64,000 nt of DNA, from positions 3,231,501 through 3,295,500 of the forward strand of contig NC_012491.1 of NCBI RefSeq assembly GCF_000010165.1, written 5' to 3'. Shown here piece by piece: positions 16,400-25,469 of this stretch. Source of the stretch: Brevibacillus brevis NBRC 100599. Lineage in GTDB: Bacteria; Bacillota; Bacilli; Brevibacillales; Brevibacillaceae. The stretch's first letter is position 1. Every line of letters begins with the position of its first letter. The notes under the pieces were generated by a model, which worked only from the letters and a program-made list of their open reading frames with translations, ran no database searches and was not told the DNA's origin. Position numbers and translations under genes: made by a program.

Positions 16400-16693
16400 T
16401 TAATCCAGATCTACAGCCCAACTCACTAACTCTTCATCTTCAAAATCATATGGATTCTTATAAATATTAGAGTAATATTTGAATACAAAAATTCCCACCA
16501 TGTGTTACGAATTCAAAATCCCCATTGGTATGGAGTTTTATGGTATCTCCTTTCACAAGGCCAAGAGCTAGCCCTGGAGATGCACATCATTTGAATTTTT
16601 GATCGCTAAGGTATTCTGCAGGAAGCTCTTCTAAAAGGCTCCCTGTGAACTTGTGCCAGCAAAAACCTTAAACAATGTTAATTTATTTTCCAT
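16400..16693 (-). pseudogene. Frameshifted DUF4265-like gene relic
   Basis: On the minus strand an ATG at 16693 opens a short frame (MENKLTLFKVFAGTSS), which must shift to continue as GSLLEELPAEYLSDQKFK. An in-frame TGA follows, then CASPGLALGLVKGDTIKL and HTNGDFEFVTHGGNF, then a second shift to [20 protein letters not shown] and a stop. Put together this resembles DUF4265 proteins, a small family of unknown role. Three lesions mean it is dead. It lies just upstream of the SASP promoter on the same strand. The family assignment is tentative, but the frame-hopping peptide is coherent. Confidence 0.55.
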
Positions 16694-16807
16694 ATAACGC
16701 TAAACACCTATCTCTTTCTTTGTATGGACAGCTCATCCGGATGCTGGGGACCTATTTTTCCCCTTGTTTCTCGAAGTATGAGGAGAGCTTGCAATTCAGT
16801 CCTGCTC

Positions 16808-17074
16808 TCAATTGCTTTTTTTGATTTCTTCGAACCCAACCCTGGAAGGGAGATTCTTTACATCCTCACTGTCATAAGCATGGATAATATCCGGTACATA
16901 CGCTTCCGTCAATCGGATGCCTGCAAGAATCATTTCCTTTTCTTCCTCTGACACGCTAAAAAACGGATCACCGCATTTTTCACAAGCCATCACCCACCGC
17001 TCCCCCAGCTTTTGCAGGTGATTCATATCCCATTGCACATCTTGCTCACATGTTGGACAGGCAATGATTTGCAT
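16808..17074 (-). CDS. Small zinc-ribbon-like hypothetical protein
   Basis: An 88-residue protein of unknown function. Two CxxC pairs, CPTC near residue 6 and CEKCG near residue 31, are spaced as in a small zinc ribbon. The remainder is acidic and helical (SEEEKEMILAGIRLTEAY), without membrane segments. GGGGGAAAG lies 4-5 nt before the ATG, which supports expression. It is the downstream neighbour of the GreA-like gene, but a terminator at 17138-17156 separates them. A role in nucleic-acid or protein binding is possible but not shown. Confidence 0.65.
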   Translation of the reverse strand: MQIIACPTCEQDVQWDMNHLQKLGERWVMACEKCGDPFFSVSEEEKEMILAGIRLTEAYVPDIIHAYDSEDVKNLPSRVGFEEIKKSN

Positions 17075-17137
17075 TGTCTTTCCCCCTGTACCCTTAGCTT
17101 ACTTTTCTGGTATTTTACTAAAATGGACAAAAAAAGA

Positions 17138-17156
17138 CACTAACCTCGTGTTAGTG
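17138..17156 (-). terminator. Terminator after the GreA-like gene
   Basis: CACTAAC (17138-17144) and GTTAGTG (17150-17156) pair around a 5-nt loop; TCTTTTTTTGTCC follows on the minus strand. Confidence 0.8.
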
Positions 17157-17189
17157 CCTTCTCATGTGATCCTTGTGATGGGGAGGTTC

Positions 17190-17648
17190 CTAAGGTGACG
17201 AGAATCCCCCCATATATGTAAAGCTTATCTCCCGAACCTGCACCTGTTGTCTGCCAACTGGACTTTCCAGCACAACAGAATCGTGTGGAGCCGCTAGCAG
17301 CAGTTGCCTGCCTATGGGCGATAAGAATGAAATTCTGTTGTTATCCGGGTCAATGTCTGTGGGATACACCACAGTAAATGACTCCTCAAATTGATCTTCT
17401 TCAAATAGCACTTTCACGCTGCTGCCTAATAATGTAATTGCTTTAAGCGATTGAAAGAGTGCACTGTCTTCTTTAGCCAAAAGGCTTTCAAGTGTTTGCT
17501 TGTAACGATCGACAATCTCATCGATGGCTTGCTTTTCTTTCCCATAATTGCGTACATATTGATCATAAAAGAGTGAATACTGCTCGTCAAAAAAGACTAG
17601 CTGGTTGATTAGATGATTTCTGGTGCCATTCAAAATACTAGGGTTCAT
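17190..17648 (-). CDS. GreA/GreB-family C-terminal-domain protein
   Basis: A 152-residue protein. The C-terminal 80 residues look like the FKBP-like GreA/GreB domain: a beta-strand VKVLFEEDQFEESFTVVYP, then ISFLSPIGRQLLLAAPHDSV matching the (SP.G.aLlG...GD.v) signature, and a final strand. The N-terminal part is helical but does not show the acidic-tip coiled coil of true GreA, so transcript cleavage is uncertain; it may bind RNA polymerase like Rnk or other Gre homologues. The start at 17648 follows GGGGGGTG; an ATG at 17684 has no ribosome site. Confidence 0.75.
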   Translation of the reverse strand: MNPSILNGTRNHLINQLVFFDEQYSLFYDQYVRNYGKEKQAIDEIVDRYKQTLESLLAKEDSALFQSLKAITLLGSSVKVLFEEDQFEESFTVVYPTDIDPDNNRISFLSPIGRQLLLAAPHDSVVLESPVGRQQVQVREISFTYMGGFSSP

Positions 17649-17859
17649 AGTAGATTTCACCCCCCAGTTGCTTTTCATAAACATGTTTGATGAACGTAAT
17701 GTTCTTCATCAGATAAACCCTCCTTAAAAAAATAGCCCCCGAAGGGACTCTCATCATTGTATCAATAATTACAAAATGATTCCATCTACTGTTAGAAATG
17801 CTTTACAATTGATCCATGGCAATGCTGATGCGAAATGATACTCTTTAGGGAAAAGGAAA

Positions 17860-17883
17860 GAGTCTGCACGTATGTACAGACTC
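17860..17883 (-). terminator. Terminator of the blaI/blaR1-like operon
   Basis: GAGTCTG (17860-17866) pairs with CAGACTC (17877-17883) with a 10-nt loop; TTTCCTTTTCCC follows on the minus strand, 13 nt after the stop of the peptidase gene. Confidence 0.6.
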
Positions 17884-17895
17884 CAAATGTTCCCG

Positions 17896-20079
17896 CTACT
17901 TTTTCAAATCGATCGCTTTTTCCTTTACCAGAGCTGCTACCATTTGCTGTTGTGCTCCTTCTTCCACTTCTTTAAACGTTACTTTATAGCAGATATCTCC
18001 TTTTAACCAAAAATAAGTGTGGTTGTACTTATCCGTTGGGCTACTCAGTGTATCATCGATTTTATACGGCACTGTGCGGAATAATTCTTGGCCACCGATG
18101 TTCAAAGAGGTGACTGGAACTTCAAATTTTTCCCCGTCTATTCTCTCAAAAGGGATCTTTTTTGTTATTCTCATGTTTTCCACAATGGATTTGTCCTTGA
18201 TTTGGGCAAACAACACAATCGTTTTTGGTTTTTCAGGATTTTCAAACGTGAGATGGATGGTGCGCTTTTGTTTATCCTCTTCGTTTTCAGGATAACTAAA
18301 ATTGAGCTTCTTGTTCACATATGCATTTGTTGCCTTGTATCCTCCAGGCAGCTCCAACGGAAAGGCTGGTGCAAAACCGATTATTCCTGAGAAGTACTCC
18401 ACATCCTCTAAATCAAGGATGTTGTAATTCAATAAGTCGTAATTGACGTACCTTTTTCTCAGTTCTTCATTTGGAGCTTGAAACGATTCAATGACTTTTA
18501 TGATCTCCTCATTTTCTAAGAGGTCATATCCTTCGATAGAGTAATAGAGACCTTCATCCTTCCAGAAATAAAGAGAGTCTTGATCAACCGAACCATCATC
18601 TAAAGGTGTCTTTCTTTTGATAACTTTTACGGTTTTTCCATTCGCAGATAGGTCTTCTTCTGCTGAGAGTGTGGAGAGGATGCTACCGTCTTCCGATTTC
18701 ACGTGTAAAGAATTCTCGGTCCTTTCGATTGTGCTCGTTACTATTTTGAAACTGGTGTCGGGACCTTTGAAATAATGGAACACGCCGTTATTCGAAGGTT
18801 CAGATTCCTCATAGTGATAGATAAGGCTGTTTTGATAGGTAAATTCTGGTGGCAAATAAGACGGAACTTTGAAAGGAAAACCACTAAGTTTTTCAGCTTT
18901 TTCCAGCCGATTCGTCTCCGTGCCGGGTGTTTCCTCAAACAACGGGCGCAATTTTTCATCCTGTTTTACAGGCATCCGAAGTGTTGACGGCTCTGCTGCG
19001 TTTGTAAGTGTGACTGCACTAATAACAAGCCCGCATGCAATGGCTACAGCAGATAACCTTGCGGAGCCTTTTTTGAACGTGGAAATCATTTGAATTCTCC
19101 TTTTCATTTGATTGATATGGTGAGAATGGTGAAAATAGAGCGGATACGACATGGGTCTTTTCTCTGAGATCTGTCTCGCAAATGAAAGTAGTGTCATGCC
19201 ATAGGGAATCGCTTCTTTTTCCCCCAGAATCTCCAAAACATATTCATCACAGGCAAGTTCCATATCAGCCTTCATTTTTCGAATCCATAGCCAGACAAGC
19301 GGATTCATCCAATGGATGGCGAGTGCCAGGGAGCCGATGAAGCTCCACAGCAAATCTTTGCGCTTGTGATGAGCGAGCTCATGTGCGAAGACGTGATACA
19401 GCTCGGCATCTGACAACGATTGGTATACATCCCGCGGACAATAAACCCATGGTGATAAGATCCCTGAGATTAGCGGCCCCTTTGCCACTGTCCCTGTGTA
19501 TACGGGCATTGGCCTTTTCACACCGAACTTCTCTCTGCACGCATTCATGATGGTCGTTACTCTTTCATCTGTCACCCGCATCAAAAAGCGTTCTTTGGTG
19601 TGCATGTTATACAGGTAAATGAATAGTCTTGCCAGCAAAATGACTACGCCGATAAGCCATACAACAGCCATGATTTGGATGTAAGCTGGATGTGAGGATC
19701 TTTCAGTTATCCCCTCATCCTTGACAACTTCGGTTTGTATTGGGGTATTCTCATTGTGTTCTGATTCATGTGAGAGATCTGAGATGACGGCAGGCGATTG
19801 TGTGTTTGTCTGTAGTAGTGGTTCTGCGGAGAAAGAAAGCGGCTGTTTGACGGACATGCTCGTACTCGCCCAGGATATCCAAGTGAAGAGGCTAAATGAA
19901 CTCTCTGGTAGCACGGGAATCATTAATCGGGCTAAAACGATGAACCATAACAAATGGTGCATACGCCAGCTGATCGCTTTGTGAACCCCTTTTTTCATGG
20001 CTACCAACAAAATAGCTACTAGGCTTGCTCCCAACGAGGTGTAGCACATCCACAAAAAAACATTCCCTAGAATATCCAT
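17896..20079 (-). CDS. M56-family (BlaR1-like) membrane metallopeptidase with DUF4367-like sensor
   Basis: A 727-residue protein. Three to four membrane segments lie in the first 165 residues, the zinc motif HELAH at residues 233-237 sits in the cytoplasmic loop, and another membrane segment is near 345-365. In BlaR1/MecR1 the exterior C-domain is a penicillin-binding transpeptidase fold; here the last 360 residues lack SxxK/KTG motifs and instead have two DUF4367-like units (KLSGFPFKVPSYLPPEFTY; FAPAFPLELPGGYKATNAYV). The signal is therefore unlikely to be covalent beta-lactam binding. By family logic, sensing triggers the peptidase, which inactivates the BlaI-like repressor encoded 14 nt upstream. 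The ligand is unknown. Confidence 0.85.
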   Translation of the reverse strand: MDILGNVFLWMCYTSLGASLVAILLVAMKKGVHKAISWRMHHLLWFIVLARLMIPVLPESSFSLFTWISWASTSMSVKQPLSFSAEPLLQTNTQSPAVISDLSHESEHNENTPIQTEVVKDEGITERSSHPAYIQIMAVVWLIGVVILLARLFIYLYNMHTKERFLMRVTDERVTTIMNACREKFGVKRPMPVYTGTVAKGPLISGILSPWVYCPRDVYQSLSDAELYHVFAHELAHHKRKDLLWSFIGSLALAIHWMNPLVWLWIRKMKADMELACDEYVLEILGEKEAIPYGMTLLSFARQISEKRPMSYPLYFHHSHHINQMKRRIQMISTFKKGSARLSAVAIACGLVISAVTLTNAAEPSTLRMPVKQDEKLRPLFEETPGTETNRLEKAEKLSGFPFKVPSYLPPEFTYQNSLIYHYEESEPSNNGVFHYFKGPDTSFKIVTSTIERTENSLHVKSEDGSILSTLSAEEDLSANGKTVKVIKRKTPLDDGSVDQDSLYFWKDEGLYYSIEGYDLLENEEIIKVIESFQAPNEELRKRYVNYDLLNYNILDLEDVEYFSGIIGFAPAFPLELPGGYKATNAYVNKKLNFSYPENEEDKQKRTIHLTFENPEKPKTIVLFAQIKDKSIVENMRITKKIPFERIDGEKFEVPVTSLNIGGQELFRTVPYKIDDTLSSPTDKYNHTYFWLKGDICYKVTFKEVEEGAQQQMVAALVKEKAIDLKK

Positions 20080-20093
20080 TTATTGGTCCCTCA

Positions 20094-20477
20094 TCACTGC
20101 TTTTTCTTTTGTTTTTCCGTCAGTATTTTTTGCAGCTTATCGATTTCTTCGTTGGATAGCTGCACATCTTCGAGAAAATTGGTCATCATCGTGCCTACTG
20201 CCCCGTTAAATACTCGTTTCAAAAAGGATTCGCTTTCCGCCCGTTTGCATTCATCTTCCTGGACGAGTGGGAAATATCGGTAGCTGCGGCCCGATTTTTC
20301 ATAGCTGATTGCCTTCTTTTTAAGCAGTCTGTTCAAAAACGTGCGTACCGTTTGCTCCGTCCATTCGATATCGGCTGGTAAACGCTCAATGATTTGCTCC
20401 GCTGTCGCTGGATGATCTCGCCAGATCACCTTCATGATTTCCCACTCGGCCTCCGATATTTTCGGAATGTTGTTCAT
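20094..20477 (-). CDS. BlaI/MecI/CopY-family transcriptional repressor
   Basis: A 127-residue winged-helix repressor. Family motifs: ISEAEWEIMKVIWRDHPATA at the N-terminus, then WTEQTVRTFLNRLLKKKAIS and YRYFPLV. BlaI proteins bind as dimers to TACA/TGTA dyads and are inactivated through an M56 peptidase partner, encoded just downstream. The start at 20477 follows AAGAGGTGATG. Two TTACA-N2-TGTAA operators lie on its own promoter, so the operon is self-repressed. No beta-lactamase gene lies beside it; the other targets are unknown. Confidence 0.9.
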   Translation of the reverse strand: MNNIPKISEAEWEIMKVIWRDHPATAEQIIERLPADIEWTEQTVRTFLNRLLKKKAISYEKSGRSYRYFPLVQEDECKRAESESFLKRVFNGAVGTMMTNFLEDVQLSNEEIDKLQKILTEKQKKKQ

Positions 20478-20495
20478 CCATACATCACCTCTTAG

Positions 20496-20555
20496 ATTTA
20501 CAAGTGTAAATTCAGTTTCCATGAAAATATTACAATTGTAAATCCAAACTGTCAA
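20496..20555 (-). promoter_or_regulatory. Promoter with two BlaI-type operators
   Basis: On the minus strand TTGACA (20555-20550), a 17-nt spacer and TAATAT (20532-20527) form a near-perfect promoter. The palindrome TTACAATTGTAA (20530-20541) overlaps the spacer and -10. A second, ATTTACA-AG-TGTAAAT (20496-20511), lies in the leader. Their centres are 32 bp apart, three helical turns, so dimers could cooperate. Confidence 0.85.
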
Positions 20556-20642
20556 CCATCTTTTTCCACAACTTCTAAAAACGGAAAAATGAAAAGCACA
20601 GTAGAAAAAGAATATTCCCACTGTGCCGTTACTTTTCTTCTT

Positions 20643-22760
20643 TTATTGTCTGACCCTATCTGGGTGAAGCTCACCTTTTCCGTATGGGTTATTGCCAATC
20701 AATACGATCATATCAGCTTCAGTGACCAGCACATGATAATGCGAGCCTGGTCCTTCGATCGCATAGTCGTACGAAGAAGAAATCAGTCTAACAGGAGCCG
20801 CTATTTTTTGTTTTTGAAGCGGTTCCCATTCGTGTTCGAAGATTTGCCCATCCTTCGTAATCCGCAAACGTCCGCTCATCATAGCAATGCCTTCTTCCGT
20901 TTTGGGTTCCAGCTTTACTTTGATAGCTCCAGCGTCCTTTCCTTCACTCTCAGGGTAAACCTGAATTTCCTGAACCTTGCCTGCATCATTGATTGCCCAA
21001 ACGGATGCGGTATCCTTTGTATAACGGACAAAATATTCAGGCGCAAGCTCACGAATTCCTTCCAAACCAGCTATTGTCGCAAATGAAGTGAACGGTTCAT
21101 CATTCTTCCGTTCTGCGTACAATACCTGACCATTTTTCGTCACAGCAAAAAACGTATAAAGATTGGCATAAAGCTTGGTCACATCCGTAGCCATTTTTGA
21201 ATCTATTTGGAGGGTTTCCACTTTTTGTGGGCGCAGGTTTGTGATGACATATAGCCCTCCGCGTTCGGCAGAATCAAAGCTGAATTCCACAGTCAGGAAT
21301 TTATCATCCTCCGTGCGCAACAAGAGATGCTCCTCTCCACCAACAAAATCCTTAATGCGAGAAGGCAACGCCAATGTTTGACAGCTGCTAAATTCACTGG
21401 TCCACAACTGGATTTGTCCGTTCTCATTCAAGATAACCGGAGAATCCAGGATGCTATCCATTGTTTTTACTTTCGTAGGTCCTTTTACTTCATATGGCAC
21501 TCGATCCGCGCCAAAACCCCATACAGAACCATCCTTCCGAACGAAGTACGGTCGATCCAGCTCAGTTACTACCTGTTTTACATCACGTAATTCGCCCAAT
21601 TCTGTCCAAGTGTCAAAGGTAACAGGGATTCGCCCCAGCTGTCCTGTCATATTGCTGCCAAATGAATAGACTTTTCCTTTTTTATCGAGAGCAATCACAT
21701 GGTCCGTGCCCGCTTTTACGTCCGTAATATCAGAAAGACCCGCTATTTTAACTGGCTCCTCGAGCTCATTTTCCAGATTCGCACCAAGCATTCCTAGTGT
21801 ATTATGTCCCCAGCCCCAAACAGTTCCGTCCACTTTTACGATTACGTACATTCCTTCTCCGCCAACTGCCATCCGCATGGCACCATCTGCATGAGCAGCA
21901 CGCACTACTTTTTCATTTTCTTTTGTATTGTAGCTGTACACTTCGCCCTTATCTGTTTGGATCAGGGCGCGATCCGTGTAATCGACGGCTACCTGTTTGA
22001 CTTTCCCCGTGATATCCATTACCTGTAGATTTTCAGTGTTCAGCTCTCCGGATTTGCCATCGAGATAAAGAAGCTTCCCTTGATCATCTACTAGAAACAA
22101 GGAAAAGGCAGAGCTATACATGTCACGGATATTCGAGAGCTTCGTCACCTTTTCCGCTGCTTTCGCTCCTTTTTCCCATTTCAGTACAGTACCGTCTTCT
22201 TTCAGTAAAAAAAGTACGCCTTCATGAAGATCGAGCTGCTGAATGTTCTTGATTTTATCCAAACCGGCCAGTTTTTCTGGTGCTTTCTTCGAATCAATCT
22301 GCCATACTTCACCAGCGCTCGTGAGGACATAATCCGTCATGACTTGCTTGGCATCCTTGATCCCGGCTAGCTTGTGCGGTTCATACTTCTTGTCAGATTG
22401 AAAGCCCCACTTCCACACTTGCCCATCCTCGGTGAAAGCATAAGAAATGCCTGGCCTCCACCCATAGCCTGCTTCATCAAAAATGACGCCTGTTGCAATG
22501 GCAGTAATCCCTTCCAGTACCGGCTTATTCCCCAATGGTTTCCAGGACTTCATCGTTTTGTTCGATAAATCTGCTTTTGCATCATCTTGACCGCAAGCCT
22601 GTAGCTTCACCTCGGTATTGCCCGTCGTGCTAACCGTTGCTTCAACCTTTTGGGAAGCTGCCTTCGCAGGGGATGCAGCAACGACGCCCCCTGTCGTCAA
22701 TAGGGAAAGTACCGCGGTATAGCTCAACACTGCTACCCATTTCTCTCTTTGTACCATCAT
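20643..22760 (-). CDS. Secreted RCC1-repeat protein
   Basis: A 705-residue protein with a signal peptide (hydrophobic core VLSYTAVLSLLTTGGVVA, cleaved near AKA). The mature part holds RCC1-type beta-propeller repeats: GQVWKWGF near residue 120, GTVWGWGHNTLGMLG near the middle, GKVYSFGSNMTGQLGR and GSVWGFGADR. Such propellers usually bind other proteins. It lacks cell-wall anchor motifs, so it may be released or cell-associated. The start at 22760 follows AGGAGACTC. It is downstream of a TetR-like relic and upstream of the blaI-like gene, without obvious functional link. Confidence 0.8.
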   Translation of the reverse strand: MMVQREKWVAVLSYTAVLSLLTTGGVVAASPAKAASQKVEATVSTTGNTEVKLQACGQDDAKADLSNKTMKSWKPLGNKPVLEGITAIATGVIFDEAGYGWRPGISYAFTEDGQVWKWGFQSDKKYEPHKLAGIKDAKQVMTDYVLTSAGEVWQIDSKKAPEKLAGLDKIKNIQQLDLHEGVLFLLKEDGTVLKWEKGAKAAEKVTKLSNIRDMYSSAFSLFLVDDQGKLLYLDGKSGELNTENLQVMDITGKVKQVAVDYTDRALIQTDKGEVYSYNTKENEKVVRAAHADGAMRMAVGGEGMYVIVKVDGTVWGWGHNTLGMLGANLENELEEPVKIAGLSDITDVKAGTDHVIALDKKGKVYSFGSNMTGQLGRIPVTFDTWTELGELRDVKQVVTELDRPYFVRKDGSVWGFGADRVPYEVKGPTKVKTMDSILDSPVILNENGQIQLWTSEFSSCQTLALPSRIKDFVGGEEHLLLRTEDDKFLTVEFSFDSAERGGLYVITNLRPQKVETLQIDSKMATDVTKLYANLYTFFAVTKNGQVLYAERKNDEPFTSFATIAGLEGIRELAPEYFVRYTKDTASVWAINDAGKVQEIQVYPESEGKDAGAIKVKLEPKTEEGIAMMSGRLRITKDGQIFEHEWEPLQKQKIAAPVRLISSSYDYAIEGPGSHYHVLVTEADMIVLIGNNPYGKGELHPDRVRQ

Positions 22761-22804
22761 GAGTCTCCTCGCCATCGTCAAATGTAAACAAATGTAAGAC
22801 GTTG

Positions 22805-22875
22805 GCAACTTGAATTGCGTTACTGTAGATCGCCGGCTTCGTGATCCCTACTTCTGTAGCAATTGCAACCGGATA
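22805..22875 (-). pseudogene. TetR-family helix-turn-helix remnant
   Basis: The minus strand reads YPVAIATEVGITKPAIYSNA just upstream of the RCC1 gene. It closely follows the TetR DNA-recognition pattern (IA.EvGvtkpaIY.hF). Nothing before or after it is TetR-like, and the frame leads into the start of the RCC1 gene. It is probably a 20-residue scar of a deleted regulator. Confidence 0.5.
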
Positions 22876-22882
22876 CAAATAA

Positions 22883-22910
22883 GAGCTTTACCATAGATTC
22901 GGCAAAGCTC
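22883..22910 (-). terminator. Terminator of katA
   Basis: GAGCTTTGCC pairs with GGTAAAGCTC (one G-T pair) with an 8-nt loop; TTATTTG follows on the minus strand, 36 nt after the katA stop. Confidence 0.6.
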
Positions 22911-22945
22911 CGCTGTTCATTCAATCTTGTTTTTCACTAGGGTCA

Positions 22946-24535
22946 TCAGTAAGGCTTGGACGGGCGAGACTTCTGTTCAGCCTCCTTGACAGCCGCTCCA
23001 GGATTCGTTGCCCCCATCGGTCCGCCCATCTCTTTTTGATTTCCGCCATTGCCCTGTGTAACTCCAGTTTTCAAACGCTGACCGTACTCTTCGTCACATT
23101 GGGAGAAGTAACCAAGCATTTTCTCTTGAATGCGAGGATCACAGGAGAGGAGTGCATCCGTCAGATTGGCAATGAGGTCTTCTCTTTCCCAGTCTTCCAA
23201 GAGGCGATATCGTTCTCCCGCCTGTTTGAAATCGTTGGTGCGATCTATTTTTTGACGAACGACCTTCCCTTCCACTTCTGGCTGATGATCAGGCGCTGCT
23301 TGCTTGGCTTCCTGCAATCCGCCAATCGTTGATGGCTCATAGTTAATATGCCGCTGGGTCCGATCAACTCGATACAGCATTTGACCGCCTTCCTGATTGG
23401 TAGCGACATGCTTTTTGGGAGCGTTGACCGGAAGCTGCAAATAGTTGGCGCCAACCCGATACCGTTGCGTATCGGAGTAAGAAAAGGTCCTTCCTTGCAG
23501 TAGCTTGTCATCAGAGAAATCAAGTCCATCCACTAAAACACCTGTCCCAAATGCTACTTGCTCGACTTCAGCAAAATAGTTATCCGGGTTTTTGTTCAAT
23601 ACCATTTTGCCCACCGGAAGAAACGGAAACTGATCTTCAGGCCATATTTTCGTTGGATCAAGCGGATCAAAATCGAGTTCGGGATGATCGTCATCACTCA
23701 TGATCTGGACGCACATTTCCCACTCCGGATATTCTCCCCGCTCAATCGCTTCATACAAATCCTGCGTGGCATGATTGAAGTTTTTCCCCTGGATCTCTTC
23801 CGCCTGTTTTTGTGTCAAATTCTTAATTCCTTGCGCTAACGGCTGCCAATGGTATTTGACCAGGACCGCTTTTCCTTCATGGTTTACCCACTTGTACGTG
23901 TTTACGCCAGAGCCTTGCATTTGTCGATAGTTCCCTGGTATTCCCCACGGGGAGAACAAAAACGTAATCATATGCATGGCCTCAGGCGTGTTCGAGATGA
24001 AGTCAAAGATCCGTTCCACGTCTTGAATGTTTGTGACAGGATCAGGCTTGAACGCATGGACAAGATCAGGAAACTTCATGGCATCCCGAATGAAAAAAAC
24101 TTTGAGGTTATTGCCTACCAGATCCCAGTTCCCGTCCTCTGTATAAAATTTCACCGCGAACCCACGTGGATCTCGCAATGTTTCGGGCGAATGTGTGCCA
24201 TGATTTACCGTAGAAAACCGCACAAACACAGGCGTTTTTTTCCCACGCTCCGAAAACAGCTTTGCTCTCGTGTACGTAGAAATCGACTCATCACCAACGG
24301 TTCCATACGCTTCGAAATAGCCATGTGCTCCTGCACCTCGACTATGCACAACACGTTCAGGTGTTTTCTCCCGATCAAAATGTGTGATTTTTTCAAGAAA
24401 ATCGTAATTCTCCAGAACGGTTGGCCCGCGATTTCCAACTGTCCGCAAGTTCTGGTTGTCTGTAATCGGATGGCCTTGACGATTCGTCAGGATATTATCT
24501 TCTGCCTGGTTGATGGACTTGCTCTTTTCATCCAT
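22946..24535 (-). CDS. katA: Haem catalase
   Basis: A 529-residue monofunctional catalase, clade 3 by length, that converts hydrogen peroxide to water and oxygen. The catalytic His is in [12 protein letters not shown] (His64), the second active-site Asn is in [14 protein letters not shown], and the haem-ligand Tyr is in the [14 protein letters not shown] signature. A Gly-rich tail of about 30 residues follows the core. AGGGAGG lies 5 nt before the ATG. It follows comB on the same strand with an 80-nt gap that holds an inverted-repeat cluster, so it probably has its own regulated promoter. Confidence 0.96.
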   Translation of the reverse strand: MDEKSKSINQAEDNILTNRQGHPITDNQNLRTVGNRGPTVLENYDFLEKITHFDREKTPERVVHSRGAGAHGYFEAYGTVGDESISTYTRAKLFSERGKKTPVFVRFSTVNHGTHSPETLRDPRGFAVKFYTEDGNWDLVGNNLKVFFIRDAMKFPDLVHAFKPDPVTNIQDVERIFDFISNTPEAMHMITFLFSPWGIPGNYRQMQGSGVNTYKWVNHEGKAVLVKYHWQPLAQGIKNLTQKQAEEIQGKNFNHATQDLYEAIERGEYPEWEMCVQIMSDDDHPELDFDPLDPTKIWPEDQFPFLPVGKMVLNKNPDNYFAEVEQVAFGTGVLVDGLDFSDDKLLQGRTFSYSDTQRYRVGANYLQLPVNAPKKHVATNQEGGQMLYRVDRTQRHINYEPSTIGGLQEAKQAAPDHQPEVEGKVVRQKIDRTNDFKQAGERYRLLEDWEREDLIANLTDALLSCDPRIQEKMLGYFSQCDEEYGQRLKTGVTQGNGGNQKEMGGPMGATNPGAAVKEAEQKSRPSKPY

Positions 24536-24566
24536 ATGAATCCTCCCTGTCCAGTTCTTCTCATGT

Positions 24567-24585
24567 ATGGTTCATAACCATGGTT
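24567..24585. promoter_or_regulatory. Overlapping ATGGTT/AACCAT repeats before katA
   Basis: ATGGTT-CAT-AACCAT (24567-24581) overlaps the perfect palindrome AACCATGGTT (24576-24585), giving three alternating half-sites. It lies 32-50 nt before the katA start. It does not match the PerR box. The protein that binds is unknown. Confidence 0.45.
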
Positions 24586-24615
24586 ACCGAATGAGGGATT
24601 CTTTATGCGAAAAGA

Positions 24616-25359
24616 CTAAATTGCTTCGTACGCAAAATCATCGTTAAGCACTGGAACTGCGCCACTCTGATTCCACTGCGCTGCAAGTTCGACATCTTCC
24701 GGGTATCCCATACTGATCAGTTCTTGGCCAGAAGCACAATTCTGCAAGTAAGCAAGATGATGATCTTGAGCCGCTCGAAAGGCTGCCACTGCTATTTCGG
24801 CCTCTGGTGACAATCGATATCCCTCCAATTCATGAAGCAGCGCACCTGCCGCAATCATATCTTCAATAGCAGGCCGCAATGCTCCATTTCCCCACCGTTC
24901 ACCGCAAGCAATGACGGTTACGGTTCCATTCTGCTGCTGTATGTATCTGGCCACAGATGGCGCGTTTCGAAAGCAGGCAGCGATTACCTTCGCACCTGTT
25001 TTCTTCGCCAACACGGTACAGGTCGATCCGTTTGGCGAGGGTAATACGATTCTACTTCCCATTGGAACCGTTTTCAAACAGGTGGGTGAAAGGGAGATTG
25101 GTTCTCCGCGTTTTCCAGCGAGCAGCGCTGCTTTTTGTTTGGCGAATGCTACGGTTGACTCATCCTTTACCTGATAAGGATAGACGATACCTCCTCGTCC
25201 CGTTACGATATCGACACACGTGCTGAAGGAGAGCACATCGATAATGACGATCATGTCCGATGCTGCGCCGACCTGTTCTACCCCTTCGTATCCCCAATCA
25301 AATCGAGCTGTATAGTCAAGTTGTTTGCATACAGTTCTATCTCCCAACCCCTCCACCAT
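24616..25359 (-). CDS. 2-phosphosulfolactate phosphatase family (ComB/YitC-like)
   Basis: A 247-residue ComB-family protein. Family motifs are VIIDVLSFSTCVDI near residue 40, the loop GSRIVLPSPNGST near residue 102, and ACGERWGNGALRPAIED near 150. ComB removes phosphate from 2-phosphosulfolactate; in Bacillus the product sulfolactate is stored in spores, though the full pathway is not visible here. The start is uncertain: ATG at 25359 has a purine-rich stretch too close, and a downstream TTG is possible. It is the gene before katA, transcribed the same way. Confidence 0.8.
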   Translation of the reverse strand: MVEGLGDRTVCKQLDYTARFDWGYEGVEQVGAASDMIVIIDVLSFSTCVDIVTGRGGIVYPYQVKDESTVAFAKQKAALLAGKRGEPISLSPTCLKTVPMGSRIVLPSPNGSTCTVLAKKTGAKVIAACFRNAPSVARYIQQQNGTVTVIACGERWGNGALRPAIEDMIAAGALLHELEGYRLSPEAEIAVAAFRAAQDHHLAYLQNCASGQELISMGYPEDVELAAQWNQSGAVPVLNDDFAYEAI

Positions 25360-25469
25360 CCTCTATCAAAAATAGGTACTCGTCCCCTTACGTTCGCCGT
25401 TACAAATTAAGACAAGAAACAATATCGTATTATTGTCCCACTAGATTAACAAGAATGGAGTGAACATGG

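Noticed and set aside
23849..24577. A 242-codon open frame antisense to katA
   Set aside because: Catalase is certain on the other strand. The mirror frame has no start signal and a random composition.
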